Source: Arthrobacter terricola (GTDB lineage Bacteria; Actinomycetota; Actinomycetes; Actinomycetales; Micrococcaceae). Taken from it: a stretch of 64,000 nucleotides of DNA. The translations under genes were made by a program, and so were the position numbers. The notes under the pieces are model-generated. The model saw only the letters and a program-made list of their open reading frames with translations. It did not search any database and was not told the origin of the DNA. Below are positions 53,120 to 63,279 of the stretch, piece by piece; the first letter of the stretch is position 1, and each line of letters begins with the position of its first letter. The stretch covers positions 1 through 64,000 of the forward strand of contig NZ_SMRU01000012.1 in NCBI RefSeq assembly GCF_004354015.1, given 5' to 3'.

Positions 53120-54324
53120 AGGGCGTCGACGAAAGCCTCGGCTTCGAAAGGTGCGAGGTCGTCCGGGCCCTCGCCCAGGCCGACAAGCTTGACGGGAACG
53201 CCGAGCGCCTTCTGGATCGCGACGACGATTCCGCCCTTGGCTGTACCGTCCAACTTGGTCAGGACGATGCCCGTGATGTTGACTACCTCGGCGAAGACCT
53301 TGGCCTGGTTCAGCCCGTTTTGGCCCGTGGTCGCATCAAGGACGAGGAGGACTTCATCCACTTCGGCCAACTTCTCGACGACTCGCTTGACTTTGCCAAG
53401 CTCGTCCATGAGGCCGACTTTGTTCTGCAAGCGGCCCGCGGTGTCGATCATCACCACATCCACTTCTTGCTCGATGCCGGCCTTCACTGCCTCGTAAGCG
53501 ACCGAGGCGGGGTCGGCGCCGTCGATGTCCGACATGACCGTGGGTACGCCGACGCGCTGGCCCCATGTCGCGAGCTGGTGCGAGGCCGCCGCTCGGAACG
53601 TGTCGGCGGCGCCGAGGATGACGTCCTTGTCCTCTGCAACAAGGACACGGGCGAGCTTTCCCACCGTGGTGGTCTTGCCGACGCCGTTGACGCCGACGAC
53701 GATCATGATGGCCGGATGGCCGCCCTTGCGATCGACGTTCAGGCTGCGGTCCATATCGGGATCAACCAGTTTGACGAGTTCATCGCGCAAAAGCGCCTTG
53801 ACATGCTCGGGATCGCGGGTCCCCAGGACCTTCACGCGGTCGCGCAAGGAATCGACAAGCTGCGTGGTCGGCTCGGTTCCGAGGTCGGCGAGGAGAAGGG
53901 TTTCTTCGACTTCGTCCCAGACGTTTTCGTCGATCTTGTCGCTCGAAAGCAAGGCGAGAAGGCCCTTGCCGAGGATGTTGTTGGATTTGACGAGCCGGGC
54001 GCGCAGCCTGTTGAGGCGCCCCTCTACGGGAGCGGGGGTCTCCACCGGGACCACTTCCAGGCCCGCGGCGTCGTCCGGTACGTCGATCTCCGGCAGCACG
54101 GCATCGGACGGTTCGACGACGGTACCCGGCGCCGGGGTGGCTGTGCCCGGGGCATCTTCGACAATTGTTCCGCCTGCCGGCGCGGCATCGGCGGGGTCGT
54201 TTGCATCGCGCGGTCCCGCGTAGGTCGAAGTGGATTTCCGCCTCTTAAGGAAGACGGGAATCAACCCTCCGACCACGATGATGACAGCGACAATGGCCAG
54301 GATTATCGGAAGGAGATCATTCAC
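53110..54324 (-). CDS. ftsY: SRP receptor FtsY
   Basis: 404 residues. An N-terminal transmembrane helix (about 3-25, typical of actinobacterial FtsY), an acidic/Pro/Ala linker (about 30-95), then the NG GTPase: GVNGVGKTTTVGKLA, DTAGRLQNKVGLMDEL, LTKLDGTAKGG and GLGEGPDDLAPF. It docks Ffh-ribosome complexes at the membrane. Located just after smc. Confidence 0.95.
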   Translation of the reverse strand: MNDLLPIILAIVAVIIVVGGLIPVFLKRRKSTSTYAGPRDANDPADAAPAGGTIVEDAPGTATPAPGTVVEPSDAVLPEIDVPDDAAGLEVVPVETPAPVEGRLNRLRARLVKSNNILGKGLLALLSSDKIDENVWDEVEETLLLADLGTEPTTQLVDSLRDRVKVLGTRDPEHVKALLRDELVKLVDPDMDRSLNVDRKGGHPAIMIVVGVNGVGKTTTVGKLARVLVAEDKDVILGAADTFRAAASHQLATWGQRVGVPTVMSDIDGADPASVAYEAVKAGIEQEVDVVMIDTAGRLQNKVGLMDELGKVKRVVEKLAEVDEVLLVLDATTGQNGLNQAKVFAEVVNITGIVLTKLDGTAKGGIVVAIQKALGVPVKLVGLGEGPDDLAPFEAEAFVDALLN

Positions 54325-54344
54325 TCCCTTAGCTTCTCACAAAG

Positions 54345-57300
54345 CTAGACCTCGGCAGCGAGCCTCTGGCTGATGACGGTGGACACCCCGTCGCCCCGCA
54401 TTGTCACCCCGTAGAGTGCGTCGGCGACCTCCATGGTCCGCTTCTGGTGGGTGATGACAATCAGCTGGCTGGACTCTCGAAGTTCTTCGAAAATGGTAAT
54501 GAGGCGGCCCAGGTTGGTGTCATCCAAGGCAGCTTCCACTTCATCCATGACGTAGAACGGCGATGGCCTCGCCTTGAAGATGGCAACGAGCAGGGCGACG
54601 GCGGTCAAAGACCTTTCGCCGCCTGACAGGAGGGACAGCCTCTTGATTTTCTTTCCCGCCGGCCGGGCTTCCACTTCAATGCCCGTGGTCAACATGTCCT
54701 CGGGATCCGTCAGGACCAGCCGGCCTTCCCCGCCGGGAAAGAGCCGCGCGAACACGTGGTCGAACTGCTTGGAAGTATCGGCGAACGCCTCAGAGAAGAC
54801 CTGCTGGACCCTGTTGTCCACTTCCTTGATGATGTCCAGAAGGTCCTTCCGGCTGGATTTGAGATCTTCAAGCTGGGTGCTGAGGAACTGGTGCCGTTCT
54901 TCCAAGGCGGCGAATTCCTCAAGCGCCAAGGGATTGACCTTGCCGAGGGCGGCGAGGTCGCGTTCGGCTTTGCGGAGCCGTTTCTCCTGCTCCGACCGGA
55001 CAAAGGGAATGCCCTCGATGACCGGGTTGCCGTCCTCGTCAACGGGAGCCCGCAGCTCTGCCCATTTGTCCGTGGCAGCGGCGGGAACCGGAACGGGCTG
55101 ATCGGGCCCGAAGCCGGCCACGAGTTGTTCCGCCGAAAGGCCCAGTTCATCGATGGCCCGGGCCTCCAGTGCTTCGATCTTCAAGCGGTGTTGGGCACGC
55201 GCCATTTCGTCGCGGTGCACGGAATCGGTGAGCTGCGCCAGTTCCCGGGCCAAGGCGTCGTTGCTGCTGCGCACCTCTCCCAATTCCTTTTCGCGCTGCT
55301 CACGGACCGATTCGGCGTCATCCCGGGCACGGGCTGCCAGTTCCACCGAAACGTCGACAAACCGCACCGCTTGTTCAACAGCGGCAGCGACGGCGGAAGC
55401 CCGTTGGGCCTGCGCCCTGCGACGCGCTGCCCGCCGGGCAGCTTCCTCGCGGGCACGCCGCTCGCTCGCCGCGGCGCGTTCCAAGGATGCCGCACGGTTG
55501 CTGGTTGCTGTGAGTTGCTCCTCCGCACTGCGCAACCCGAGCCTGACCTCCATCTCATGCGCCCGCGCTTCGCTCGCCGCGCGGGACAACGCATCCCTTT
55601 GCTCCGTGGACGGTTCTTCCTCTGCCGGGGCTTCCTGCGCCGCAGCCAGGCGCTCGGCCGCGACTTCAAGCGATTCCTCGGCCACCGCGATGTTCAGTTC
55701 CGCCTTGGCCAGGGACTCGGCCAAGCGATCCCTCTCCGCCACGGCGCTTCGCAACTGGGAGTTCAAGTGCCCGAGCCGTTCCGCAACGGCGGCCAAACGG
55801 GCATCGGAGTCGTGGAGCTTATCGAGGGCGGCGTCGGCGCGTTCCTGGGCTTCGGCCCTGCGCGCTTGGGCACCGGCCAACGCAAACCGTCCCCGTTCCA
55901 AGCGTGAGATGGTCTCCTGAAGGCGCATTTCGGCGTCGTCGACTGCCGCCTGGACTTCAAGGAGCGACGGCGCGCTTGCCGATCCGCCGTGCACGGCCAA
56001 CGCAGCGAACACGTCCCCGTCCAACGTGACGGCCGTGAGCCTGGGGTCGCCGGAAATGAGGCTTGCCGCCTCATCCAAACCGTCGACGACGGCGGTGCGC
56101 GCCAGGAGCTGCACCGCGCCTTTAGCGTGGTCATTGTTCGCCGTGACCAGCTCCGCGGCCCAACGGGCCCCGTCTGGCAGGACCGGCAACTCCGTGGGCC
56201 CAGGCTCCGGCTCCGCCGACTCAACCGGCCGCGAGAGCACCAGCGAAGCCCGGCCGGCGTCGACCTTTTTCAGCAGCTGCAGCGCGGCAACTGCTCCCGC
56301 GCCGTCGGCCACCACCACGGCGTCCGACGCAGCACCCAAGGCCGCCGCCACCGCGGCCTCGTAGCCCGGTTGCACGGTCAGGAGCGAAGCCAGCGGCCCG
56401 AGGACCGCGGGGTGCCCGGAAGAGAGGATGCGTTCGGATCCGTCCTTGCGGTTGAGCCCCAGCTGGAGCGCATCACGGCGGGCGGTGAGGGCGTCGCGAT
56501 CGCGGACGTCACGCTGCTCGGCAAGCTTCAAAGCCTCGATCTCAGCCTCGATCCCGTCAAGGAGGGTGCCTGCTTCCTCGTACTCGGCGTCGAGGCTTTC
56601 CTCACCGTCCTCCGCGCCTGCCACTTGCGATTCAAGGGCGACGAACTCGCTCTGTGCTTGGCGCCGGCGCTCTTCGCCCGCGGACAGCGACTCCCGGAGC
56701 CGGCCGCGTTCGGCTTCGGCTGCCTCTGCCCGCGAACGGGCGGCCGCGAGCTGACCGACCAGCTTCGCCAGGCCTTCCCGCCGATCAGCTGCCGCCCGCA
56801 GCACGGCTGTGAGGCGCCGGTCTTCTTCGGCCGCGAGGTTTTCCGCTTCCTGCTTCGCCGCGGTTGCATCCAGGAGTGCAGCCTGCTTGGCGAGGATATC
56901 GTGCTCGAGTTCAGCCTGCTCCTGCCTGACACGCGCGGCTTGGCGATCAAGATGATCCGGGTCGCGGCCCGATTCCGGCGCTGCGTCCGAAGACCCCAAA
57001 AGGCGCCTTCGCTCTCTCGCGAGGGATCCCAACGCCCGAAGCCGGTCCCTGGACGCGGACAATTGGTACCAGTTGTCCCTCGCCGCGTTGAGCCGGGGCG
57101 TGGCCTCCGCCGCGAGTTGCTCGAGCCGCGCCTGGCGTTGGCGTCCTGCGCCCAGTTCCGTTTCAACGGTTTCACGGCGTTCCTTGAGCGCTGCCTCGTC
57201 GGCAACATCCTTTTCCAGCGCCATGGTGAGCCGGACAAGTTCATCCGCGAGCAACCTCGATTTGGCATCCCGGAGGTCGAACTGCACGGTCTGGGCCCGT

Positions 57301-57938
57301 CGGGCGACTTCGGCTTGTTTGCCGAGGGGCGTGAGCTGGCGGCGGATCTCGGCCGTGAGGTCGCCGAGCCGCTGGAGGTTCGCCTGCATGGCTTCGAGCT
57401 TCCGGACCGTCTTTTCCTTGCGGCGCCGATGCTTGAGGATTCCCGCGGCTTCTTCGATGAACCCGCGACGGTCCTCCGGAGTGGCGTGCAGGACGCGGTC
57501 CAATTGGCCCTGGCCCACGATTACGTGCATCTCCCGGCCAAGGCCCGAGTCGGACAGCAGTTCCTGGATGTCCAGGAGGCGGCACGATGAGCCGTTGATG
57601 GCGTATTCCGATCCGCCGGCGCGGAAGAGGGTACGGGAAATGGTGACTTCGCTGTACTCGATCGGCAGGGCGCCGTCGGCGTTGTCGATCGTCAGGGATA
57701 CGTGCGCGCGGCCCAAGGGCGGACGGCCGGATGTCCCAGCGAAAATGACGTCTTCCATCTTTCCGCCGCGAAGGGTCTTCGCCCCCTGTTCGCCCATGAC
57801 CCAGGCCAAAGCATCCACCACATTGGACTTGCCCGAACCGTTGGGGCCGACCACGGCTGTGACGCCCGGTTCGAAGTCGAACGTCGTGGCTGACGCGAAC
57901 GACTTAAAACCGCGAACGGTCAGACTTTTCAAGTGCAA
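54345..57938 (-). CDS. smc: chromosome segregation protein SMC
   Basis: 1197 residues, full length. Walker A GPNGSGKSNVVDAL near residue 32, long coiled coils at about 165-500 and 660-1000, a hinge at about 505-640, the C-motif LSLLSGGERSLTAVALLVAIF, and Walker B PFYVMDEVEAALDDTN near the C-terminus. It folds and segregates chromosomes with ScpAB. Sits between mutM and ftsY in the common actinobacterial order rnc-mutM-smc-ftsY. Confidence 0.96.
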   Translation of the reverse strand: MHLKSLTVRGFKSFASATTFDFEPGVTAVVGPNGSGKSNVVDALAWVMGEQGAKTLRGGKMEDVIFAGTSGRPPLGRAHVSLTIDNADGALPIEYSEVTISRTLFRAGGSEYAINGSSCRLLDIQELLSDSGLGREMHVIVGQGQLDRVLHATPEDRRGFIEEAAGILKHRRRKEKTVRKLEAMQANLQRLGDLTAEIRRQLTPLGKQAEVARRAQTVQFDLRDAKSRLLADELVRLTMALEKDVADEAALKERRETVETELGAGRQRQARLEQLAAEATPRLNAARDNWYQLSASRDRLRALGSLARERRRLLGSSDAAPESGRDPDHLDRQAARVRQEQAELEHDILAKQAALLDATAAKQEAENLAAEEDRRLTAVLRAAADRREGLAKLVGQLAAARSRAEAAEAERGRLRESLSAGEERRRQAQSEFVALESQVAGAEDGEESLDAEYEEAGTLLDGIEAEIEALKLAEQRDVRDRDALTARRDALQLGLNRKDGSERILSSGHPAVLGPLASLLTVQPGYEAAVAAALGAASDAVVVADGAGAVAALQLLKKVDAGRASLVLSRPVESAEPEPGPTELPVLPDGARWAAELVTANNDHAKGAVQLLARTAVVDGLDEAASLISGDPRLTAVTLDGDVFAALAVHGGSASAPSLLEVQAAVDDAEMRLQETISRLERGRFALAGAQARRAEAQERADAALDKLHDSDARLAAVAERLGHLNSQLRSAVAERDRLAESLAKAELNIAVAEESLEVAAERLAAAQEAPAEEEPSTEQRDALSRAASEARAHEMEVRLGLRSAEEQLTATSNRAASLERAAASERRAREEAARRAARRRAQAQRASAVAAAVEQAVRFVDVSVELAARARDDAESVREQREKELGEVRSSNDALARELAQLTDSVHRDEMARAQHRLKIEALEARAIDELGLSAEQLVAGFGPDQPVPVPAAATDKWAELRAPVDEDGNPVIEGIPFVRSEQEKRLRKAERDLAALGKVNPLALEEFAALEERHQFLSTQLEDLKSSRKDLLDIIKEVDNRVQQVFSEAFADTSKQFDHVFARLFPGGEGRLVLTDPEDMLTTGIEVEARPAGKKIKRLSLLSGGERSLTAVALLVAIFKARPSPFYVMDEVEAALDDTNLGRLITIFEELRESSQLIVITHQKRTMEVADALYGVTMRGDGVSTVISQRLAAEV

Positions 57939-58038
57939 AGTGTTTCGGATCTCCTGAGTGGCTGATATCCCCCTCCCAATTTACTGCCCAGGAGCGAAAA
58001 TCCGCGGATTTACTGGCCTACCGCCCAGCGGACGTCGG

Positions 58039-58989
58039 CTACCAGCGGGCGTTGCGGGGCTTCGGTTGGCAGACGGGGCAACGATACGACGAGCGGTTCA
58101 TGAATTGTTCGCGCTTGATGATGCTCGCCAGCCCGACGGCGGCGCATCGCCTGCATGGCTCGCCGGCACGCCCGTAGGCATCGAGGGAGCGTGCGAAGTA
58201 TCCCGAGTCTCCATTGACGTTCACGTAGAGGGAGTCGAAACTCGTTCCGCCGGCGGCCAGGGCGTCTCCCATGACTTCCCTCGCAGCCTCTACAATCCGG
58301 AAGGCATCGGCACGCCGAAGGGTGTCTGTGGGCCGCGCATAGTGGAGCTTCGCCCTCCAGAGGGCCTCGTCCGCGTAGATATTGCCTATGCCCGAAATAA
58401 GGCCCTGATCGAGCAAAGCGCGCTTGAGCCCGGTCCTGCGTCCTTTGACCTTGGTGTAGAAATCGTCGAAGGAAAAATACGGATCGAGGGGATCACGGGC
58501 AATGTGTGCTGCTTCCTCCGCGATTTCCGGAAGAGGTGTTTCACCTTGGCCGCCTGGCTGCCCATCCGGGGTCGGGACGAGGGAGGTAACGAAAAGTCCG
58601 CCGAAAATCCGCTGGTCCACGAACCGCAATTCCTCCGGCATGCCGTCGGAACTGCTGAGCCGAAGCCGGACTTTCAAGTGCTTTTCGTCGGGGACATCCG
58701 GATCCTGCATGAGCAATTGCCCGCTCATGCCCAGGTGCGCCATCAGCGCGACGCCGGGCAGCGTGCCTTCGCGCGATCCCTCGGCTTGCAGCGGCATCCA
58801 CAGGAACTTGCCGCGCCGGACAACGTCCAGCACCGTTGCATGCCCAAGGTTGCCGATGAAGTCTTCCGTGCCGAGGGCATGGCGGCGGATCGAGCGGGGA
58901 TCCATGACGTCGACGCCGGTGATCGTCCGGCCCCGCACCCAACGGGCCAGGCCTCGACGGACCACTTCGACTTCGGGAAGTTCCGGCAC
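58039..58989 (-). CDS. mutM: formamidopyrimidine-DNA glycosylase
   Basis: 316 residues. N-terminal [13 protein letters not shown] with the catalytic Pro2 and Glu3, a helix-two-turn-helix ([14 protein letters not shown]), and the C-terminal zinc finger with CRRC and CPVC. It removes oxidised guanine from DNA. Six bases separate it from the rnc stop. Confidence 0.95.
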   Translation of the reverse strand: MPELPEVEVVRRGLARWVRGRTITGVDVMDPRSIRRHALGTEDFIGNLGHATVLDVVRRGKFLWMPLQAEGSREGTLPGVALMAHLGMSGQLLMQDPDVPDEKHLKVRLRLSSSDGMPEELRFVDQRIFGGLFVTSLVPTPDGQPGGQGETPLPEIAEEAAHIARDPLDPYFSFDDFYTKVKGRRTGLKRALLDQGLISGIGNIYADEALWRAKLHYARPTDTLRRADAFRIVEAAREVMGDALAAGGTSFDSLYVNVNGDSGYFARSLDAYGRAGEPCRRCAAVGLASIIKREQFMNRSSYRCPVCQPKPRNARW

Positions 58990-58995
58990 GGTACC

Positions 58996-59727
58996 TCAGG
59001 CGCTGTGGGCAGGATCAGCCGAAGCTCCTGCCGTGTGTTGCGGCTTGTTCTTGCTGTTCAGGGTGCGCCACGCATCCGCTGCGGCTTCCTGTTCGGCTTC
59101 CTTCTTGGAGTGGCCTGAGCCCTTGCCGTAGGCGGTGCCGGCGATCTGGAGCACCGCTTCGAAATTGCGCGCGTGGTCCGGGCCCGAACCTTCTACGGCG
59201 TAGTAGATGGAGCCCATCTGGCGGCTAGCGGCGAGCTCCTGCATGCTGGTTTTCCAGTCGGTGCCTGCGCCCAAGGCTGCGGCGTCCTTCAGCAAGGGGC
59301 CAACGAGGCGCATGACCAATTGCCGCGCCGTCTCGATGTCGTTGGACAGGTAGGTGGCGCCGATGAGGGCTTCCATGGTGTCGGCGAGGATCGAGGACTT
59401 GTTCTTGCCGTCGGTGAGCCTTTCGCCCTGCCCGAGGTAGATGAACTCCCCCACTCCGAGTTCCCTGGCGATACCGGCCAACGCCCGCGTGCTCACGACG
59501 GCGGAACGCCGCTTGGCGAGTTCACCCTCCGGAAGGTCCGGGTTGTCCCGGTAGAGGGAATCGGTCACGGAAAAGCCCAGGATGGAGTCGCCGAGGAATT
59601 CGAGGCGCTCGTTGGTGGGGATCCCGCCGTTTTCGTACGCGTAGGAACGATGTGTCAGAGCAAGACGAAGCGTCTCGGCGTCAATTGAGACACCGAGACG
59701 CTTCAGAAGCTCTTCAGTTGAAGACAT
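58996..59727 (-). CDS. rnc: ribonuclease III
   Basis: 243 residues. Signature NERLEFLGDSILGFSVTDSL with the catalytic acidic residues, a second DTMEALIGATYLS, and a C-terminal double-stranded-RNA-binding domain (about 160-230). Cuts structured RNA such as rRNA precursors. Confidence 0.95.
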   Translation of the reverse strand: MSSTEELLKRLGVSIDAETLRLALTHRSYAYENGGIPTNERLEFLGDSILGFSVTDSLYRDNPDLPEGELAKRRSAVVSTRALAGIARELGVGEFIYLGQGERLTDGKNKSSILADTMEALIGATYLSNDIETARQLVMRLVGPLLKDAAALGAGTDWKTSMQELAASRQMGSIYYAVEGSGPDHARNFEAVLQIAGTAYGKGSGHSKKEAEQEAAADAWRTLNSKNKPQHTAGASADPAHSA

Positions 59728-59751
59728 CCTTTATCAGCCTGTGTGGCGGAT

Positions 59752-59955
59752 TTAGGCGTCTGCGACCTTGCGGCCCTTGTATTCAAGGAACAGCGCAGTG
59801 CCGGCAGAGTCGGTTACGACCTTTGCCTGGTGCGGCAGGCTGTAGACAACCTGGCCGTTTTCGATGGTCTTGACCAGGTGGGGGGCAGTTGCCTTCCACT
59901 GGGCACGGCGGGCGCGGGTATTTGCGCGAGACATTTTCCGCTTGGGAACAGCCAC
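59752..59955 (-). CDS. rpmF: 50S ribosomal protein L32
   Basis: 67 residues, [20 protein letters not shown]. It lacks the Cys zinc site, as many actinobacterial L32 do. Paired with DUF177 upstream, the near-universal arrangement. Confidence 0.95.
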   Translation of the reverse strand: MAVPKRKMSRANTRARRAQWKATAPHLVKTIENGQVVYSLPHQAKVVTDSAGTALFLEYKGRKVADA

Positions 59956-59987
59956 GGCTATCTCATTTCTCTCTTAGTCAACACTTA

Positions 59988-60539
59988 CTAATCAGTTTGC
60001 CGGTCAGGCTTAGCCAGTTCAGCTAGGGCAGCCCAGCGAGGATCCAAGACCTCGTGGTGGTGCCCCGGCTCGTCTTCCAGACGCACTCCGCATTCGGAGC
60101 AAAGGCCCTGGCAGTCTTCCCGGCACACCGGCTGGAACGGCAGCATGGTTACAACTGCGTCCCGCAACACCGGTTCAAGATCGATTAGATCGTGCTCGAC
60201 TCGACGTTGCTCTTCATCGTCTTCTTCGTCCGAAAGCTCAACACCTTCATAGAAGAAAAGCTCTTGCACATTGACCTCAAGGTCATACGCAAGGGGATCC
60301 AGGCATCGTCCGCATTCGCCCTTGACTTCGGCGAAAACGGTTCCGGATACCAGAATTCCTTCGTGTACGGCCTCGAGCTTCAGGTCGAGCTCGATATCCG
60401 AGCCTTCCTGAACGCCAATGAGTGCCACGCCAAGGTCGCTTGGCGCGGGTACATGTTCACTGAGCGTCCGCATGCTTCCTGGACTGCGTCCGAGGTCCCT
60501 GACGTCGAGCGTCAAAGGCGAACTTACATCTCGATTAAT
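59988..60539 (-). CDS. yceD: DUF177 (YceD) family protein
   Basis: Function linked to 23S rRNA/ribosome assembly in other bacteria. The zinc motif CREDCQGLCSECG is near the C-terminus and ECGRCLDPL in the middle. The start is unclear. TTG 60515 gives TLDVRDLGRSPGS but no ribosome site, and leaves out NRDVSSPL, which resembles the usual N-terminus. ATT 60539 is five bases after AGGAG in frame and would restore it (183 residues). No ATG or GTG is available before the stop at 60576-60578. Confidence 0.85.
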   Translation of the reverse strand: MNRDVSSPLTLDVRDLGRSPGSMRTLSEHVPAPSDLGVALIGVQEGSDIELDLKLEAVHEGILVSGTVFAEVKGECGRCLDPLAYDLEVNVQELFFYEGVELSDEEDDEEQRRVEHDLIDLEPVLRDAVVTMLPFQPVCREDCQGLCSECGVRLEDEPGHHHEVLDPRWAALAELAKPDRQTD

Positions 60540-60653
60540 GAGAACTCCTGTAGAACATATGACCGACGTACCATCTTAGCCTGAACGCGGGAACGGACTC
60601 AAACCGGGTCCGTCGCGGAGCGCCCCGCCAGAGGTACCGACCCAGCTTACCCT

Positions 60654-61148
60654 TTACGTGGCTGCTCCGCTGCCGGACTCGCCAGCCAGAATCCTCCTCA
60701 GCACGGACCTGGGGACGAAATCCGAGACATCGCCACCAAGGACCGAAATTTCCTTGATGAGCGTGGACGACAAATGCAGGTAATGGGCTTCCGCCGGAAG
60801 GAAGACAGTCTCCACACCGGACAATTGCCGGTTCATGGTGGCCATCGGCAACTCGTAATCGAAATCCGACGAGGAGCGCAGGCCCTTCACGATCGCTGAA
60901 ATTCCGCGGTGCCGGCAGTACTCTGCCAGGAGTCCGTCCCCCATCGGCTCAACGATGATGCCCTGCAAGGACGCCAGGGTTTCACGCGCCATGTCCATGC
61001 GTTCTTCGAGGCTGAAACGATACTTCTTCGCGTAGTTTGTGGAAACCGCCACCACCACTTCATCGAACAATCCAGCGGCCCTTGCGATGACTTCCAGGTG
61101 TCCGTTGTGGATGGGGTCAAAGGATCCGGGGCACACTGCGCGTCTCAT
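60654..61148 (-). CDS. coaD: phosphopantetheine adenylyltransferase
   Basis: 164 residues. GSFDPIHNGHLEVIARA holds the nucleotidyltransferase HxGH, and HLSSTLIKEI matches the second family motif. It makes dephospho-CoA from phosphopantetheine. Start ATG 61148. Confidence 0.95.
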   Translation of the reverse strand: MRRAVCPGSFDPIHNGHLEVIARAAGLFDEVVVAVSTNYAKKYRFSLEERMDMARETLASLQGIIVEPMGDGLLAEYCRHRGISAIVKGLRSSSDFDYELPMATMNRQLSGVETVFLPAEAHYLHLSSTLIKEISVLGGDVSDFVPRSVLRRILAGESGSGAAT

Positions 61149-61252
61149 GGTTCGAACCTATCGCATCCATGGCCGGCCGCACTATGGGCGATACGATGGC
61201 TGGCAGGGCCGTCCGGACCAGCCGGAGCCCCGTTCAGGAAGGCAATCCCACC

Positions 61253-62482
61253 GTGACGAGCCCGGTCCCCCTCAGCGTGAACGCAGCTGCCTCCCCGTGG
61301 AAGCGTGCGGCCAGCGGCGCCAACCTCCTTTCAGCCCAGGGCGAGCTAGGCACCACGATCTTCGAAGAGATGACCACCCTGGCGCTCGCCACTGGAGCTA
61401 TCAACCTGGGCCAAGGATTCCCCGACGAAGACGGCCCGGCCGAAATCAAGGCAGCGGCCCAAGCGGCCATCGCGGCGGGATCCAACCAGTATGCTCCAGG
61501 CAAAGGCATCCCCGAGCTTCGGAGCGCCGTCGCGGCGCACCAGGAGCGCTTCTACGGGCTGGCGCTCGATCCGCAGACCGAGGTCGTCGTGACCACGGGA
61601 GCAACCGAGGCCATCGCGGCGGCGGTGCTTGCGTTCGTCGGGCCGGGCGATGAAGTCCTGACTTTCGAGCCGTTCTACGACTCTTATGGCGCAATCATCG
61701 GACTCACCGGCGCGCGGCACGTCACGACTCCCCTGCTCGCCCCGGATTTCCTTCCGGACCTCGACGCCCTCGAATCGGCTTTCACCGAACGCACGAAAGT
61801 AGTTCTCCTCAACAACCCGCACAACCCCACGGGTGCGGTCTTCCCGCGCGCCGTCCTCGGACGCGTCGTCGAGCTCGCCAGACGCCACGACGCCGTAATT
61901 GTCAGCGACGAAGTCTACGAGCACATGACCTTCGGCGTGCCGCACCTTCCTGTTGCCACCATCCCCGGAGCCGCCGAGCGGACCATCACGATTTCATCCG
62001 CGGGAAAGACGTTCTCCTTCACGGGCTGGAAGGTCGGGTGGGCGAGCGGGCCGGCGCACCTCGTCGCAGCCCTCCGCACGGTCAAGCAATTCCTGACGTA
62101 CAGTTCAGGAACCCCCTTCCAAAGCGCGATCGCCGAGGGCTTGTCCCTGCCGGACGACTTCTACGCCGGAATCATCTCCGAACTCCAGCACAAACGGGAC
62201 ATTCTCGCGGACGGGCTGCGGGCAGCTGGCTTCGATGTCTACACGCCCCGCGGAACCTACTTCATCAACGTGGACACAGCGCCCCTTGGCATCAGCGATT
62301 CCGTGGAGCTGGCACGGCGCTTGCCATCACTTGTGGGCGTCGCGGCCATTCCCGTTCCCGTGTTCTGCCACCCGGAAGGCGCGGAGCGCACAAGGAGCCT
62401 GCTCCGCTTCGCCTTCTGCAAGCGAACCGAGGTGCTCGAGGAAGCGGCCACCCGGCTCGCCACCCTTCGGGAAAAGCTGTGA
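61253..62482 (+). CDS. class I/II aminotransferase
   Basis: 409 residues from GTG 61253 (TSPVPLSVNAAASPWKRA); open frame to 61169. PLP fold type I: INLGQGFPDEDGP, NPHNPTGAVF, VSDEVYEHMTF, and Lys in SSAGKTFSFTGWKVGW. Similar to kynurenine aminotransferase/methionine aminotransferase-like enzymes; substrate not established. GTGA overlap couples it to the next gene. Confidence 0.9.
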   Translation: MTSPVPLSVNAAASPWKRAASGANLLSAQGELGTTIFEEMTTLALATGAINLGQGFPDEDGPAEIKAAAQAAIAAGSNQYAPGKGIPELRSAVAAHQERFYGLALDPQTEVVVTTGATEAIAAAVLAFVGPGDEVLTFEPFYDSYGAIIGLTGARHVTTPLLAPDFLPDLDALESAFTERTKVVLLNNPHNPTGAVFPRAVLGRVVELARRHDAVIVSDEVYEHMTFGVPHLPVATIPGAAERTITISSAGKTFSFTGWKVGWASGPAHLVAALRTVKQFLTYSSGTPFQSAIAEGLSLPDDFYAGIISELQHKRDILADGLRAAGFDVYTPRGTYFINVDTAPLGISDSVELARRLPSLVGVAAIPVPVFCHPEGAERTRSLLRFAFCKRTEVLEEAATRLATLREKL

Positions 62483-63273
62483 CGGTGCCTGCCAAGGAAA
62501 GCCATGAAGGACGCAGGTTCCTCCGGACCACAGGCCAACATGCCGGGATCGAAGCCGACACGCTGATCGACGGGGCCTACATCCTGCGGATCGGGGGCGC
62601 CGAACAATCCCATGTCAACCTCGCCGAACCCGCGGAAATCTTCTACGAATACCTCCGCCGGATCGGCCACGTCGTGGATCTCGCCGCACCCCGGGGACAA
62701 GCGGTCTCCGCGCTCCATCTCGGGGCCGGAGCCCTGACCCTTGCCCGCTACATAGAGGCGACGCGCCCGGGATCGGTACAGCACGCTGTCGAACTCGAAC
62801 GCGAACTGCTGGACTTCGTCCTTCAGAAACTCCCGTTGCCGGAAGGCACCCGGCTGACGACCCATATCGGCGACGCACGCGAAACCCTCGCCGAGCTGCC
62901 CGCGGAACTCGATTTCGACGTCGTGATCCTCGACATCTTCTCCGGCCCCGAGGCTCCGGCGCACATCGCCTGCCAGGAATTCTACGAGGAAGCCGCCGCC
63001 CGTCTCCGGCCAGACGGCGTGCTCATTGTGAACATCGGCGACGAAGCCGCCTTGACGTTGGTCCGCAGCCAGGTCGCTGCCATGCGCAAGGCGATGACCG
63101 ACGTCGCCGCCTTCGCCGAGAGCGGCATGTTCGCCGGACGGTACCCGGGAAACATCATCGTGGTTGGAACCCGGCGACCGTGGCCTACTGAGTGGTCGGC
63201 GGAACTACTGGCCCGCGGACCGCACCCCGCAACCGTGCTTAGCGGTGTGGACCTGGACCGCATCTCCGACTGA
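62479..63273 (+). CDS. spermidine synthase-like methyltransferase-fold protein
   Basis: 264 residues from GTG 62479, overlapping the aminotransferase stop. Rossmann fold of the spermidine synthase group: ALHLGAGALTLARYIEAT, HAVELERELLDFVLQK, THIGDARETL and DVVILDIFSGPEAPAHI. The usual catalytic Asp is present in DIFSG. In these actinobacterial proteins a polyamine product has not been shown, so the name describes the fold. Confidence 0.82.
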   Translation: MTVPAKESHEGRRFLRTTGQHAGIEADTLIDGAYILRIGGAEQSHVNLAEPAEIFYEYLRRIGHVVDLAAPRGQAVSALHLGAGALTLARYIEATRPGSVQHAVELERELLDFVLQKLPLPEGTRLTTHIGDARETLAELPAELDFDVVILDIFSGPEAPAHIACQEFYEEAAARLRPDGVLIVNIGDEAALTLVRSQVAAMRKAMTDVAAFAESGMFAGRYPGNIIVVGTRRPWPTEWSAELLARGPHPATVLSGVDLDRISD

Positions 63274-63279
63274 GGTGCA

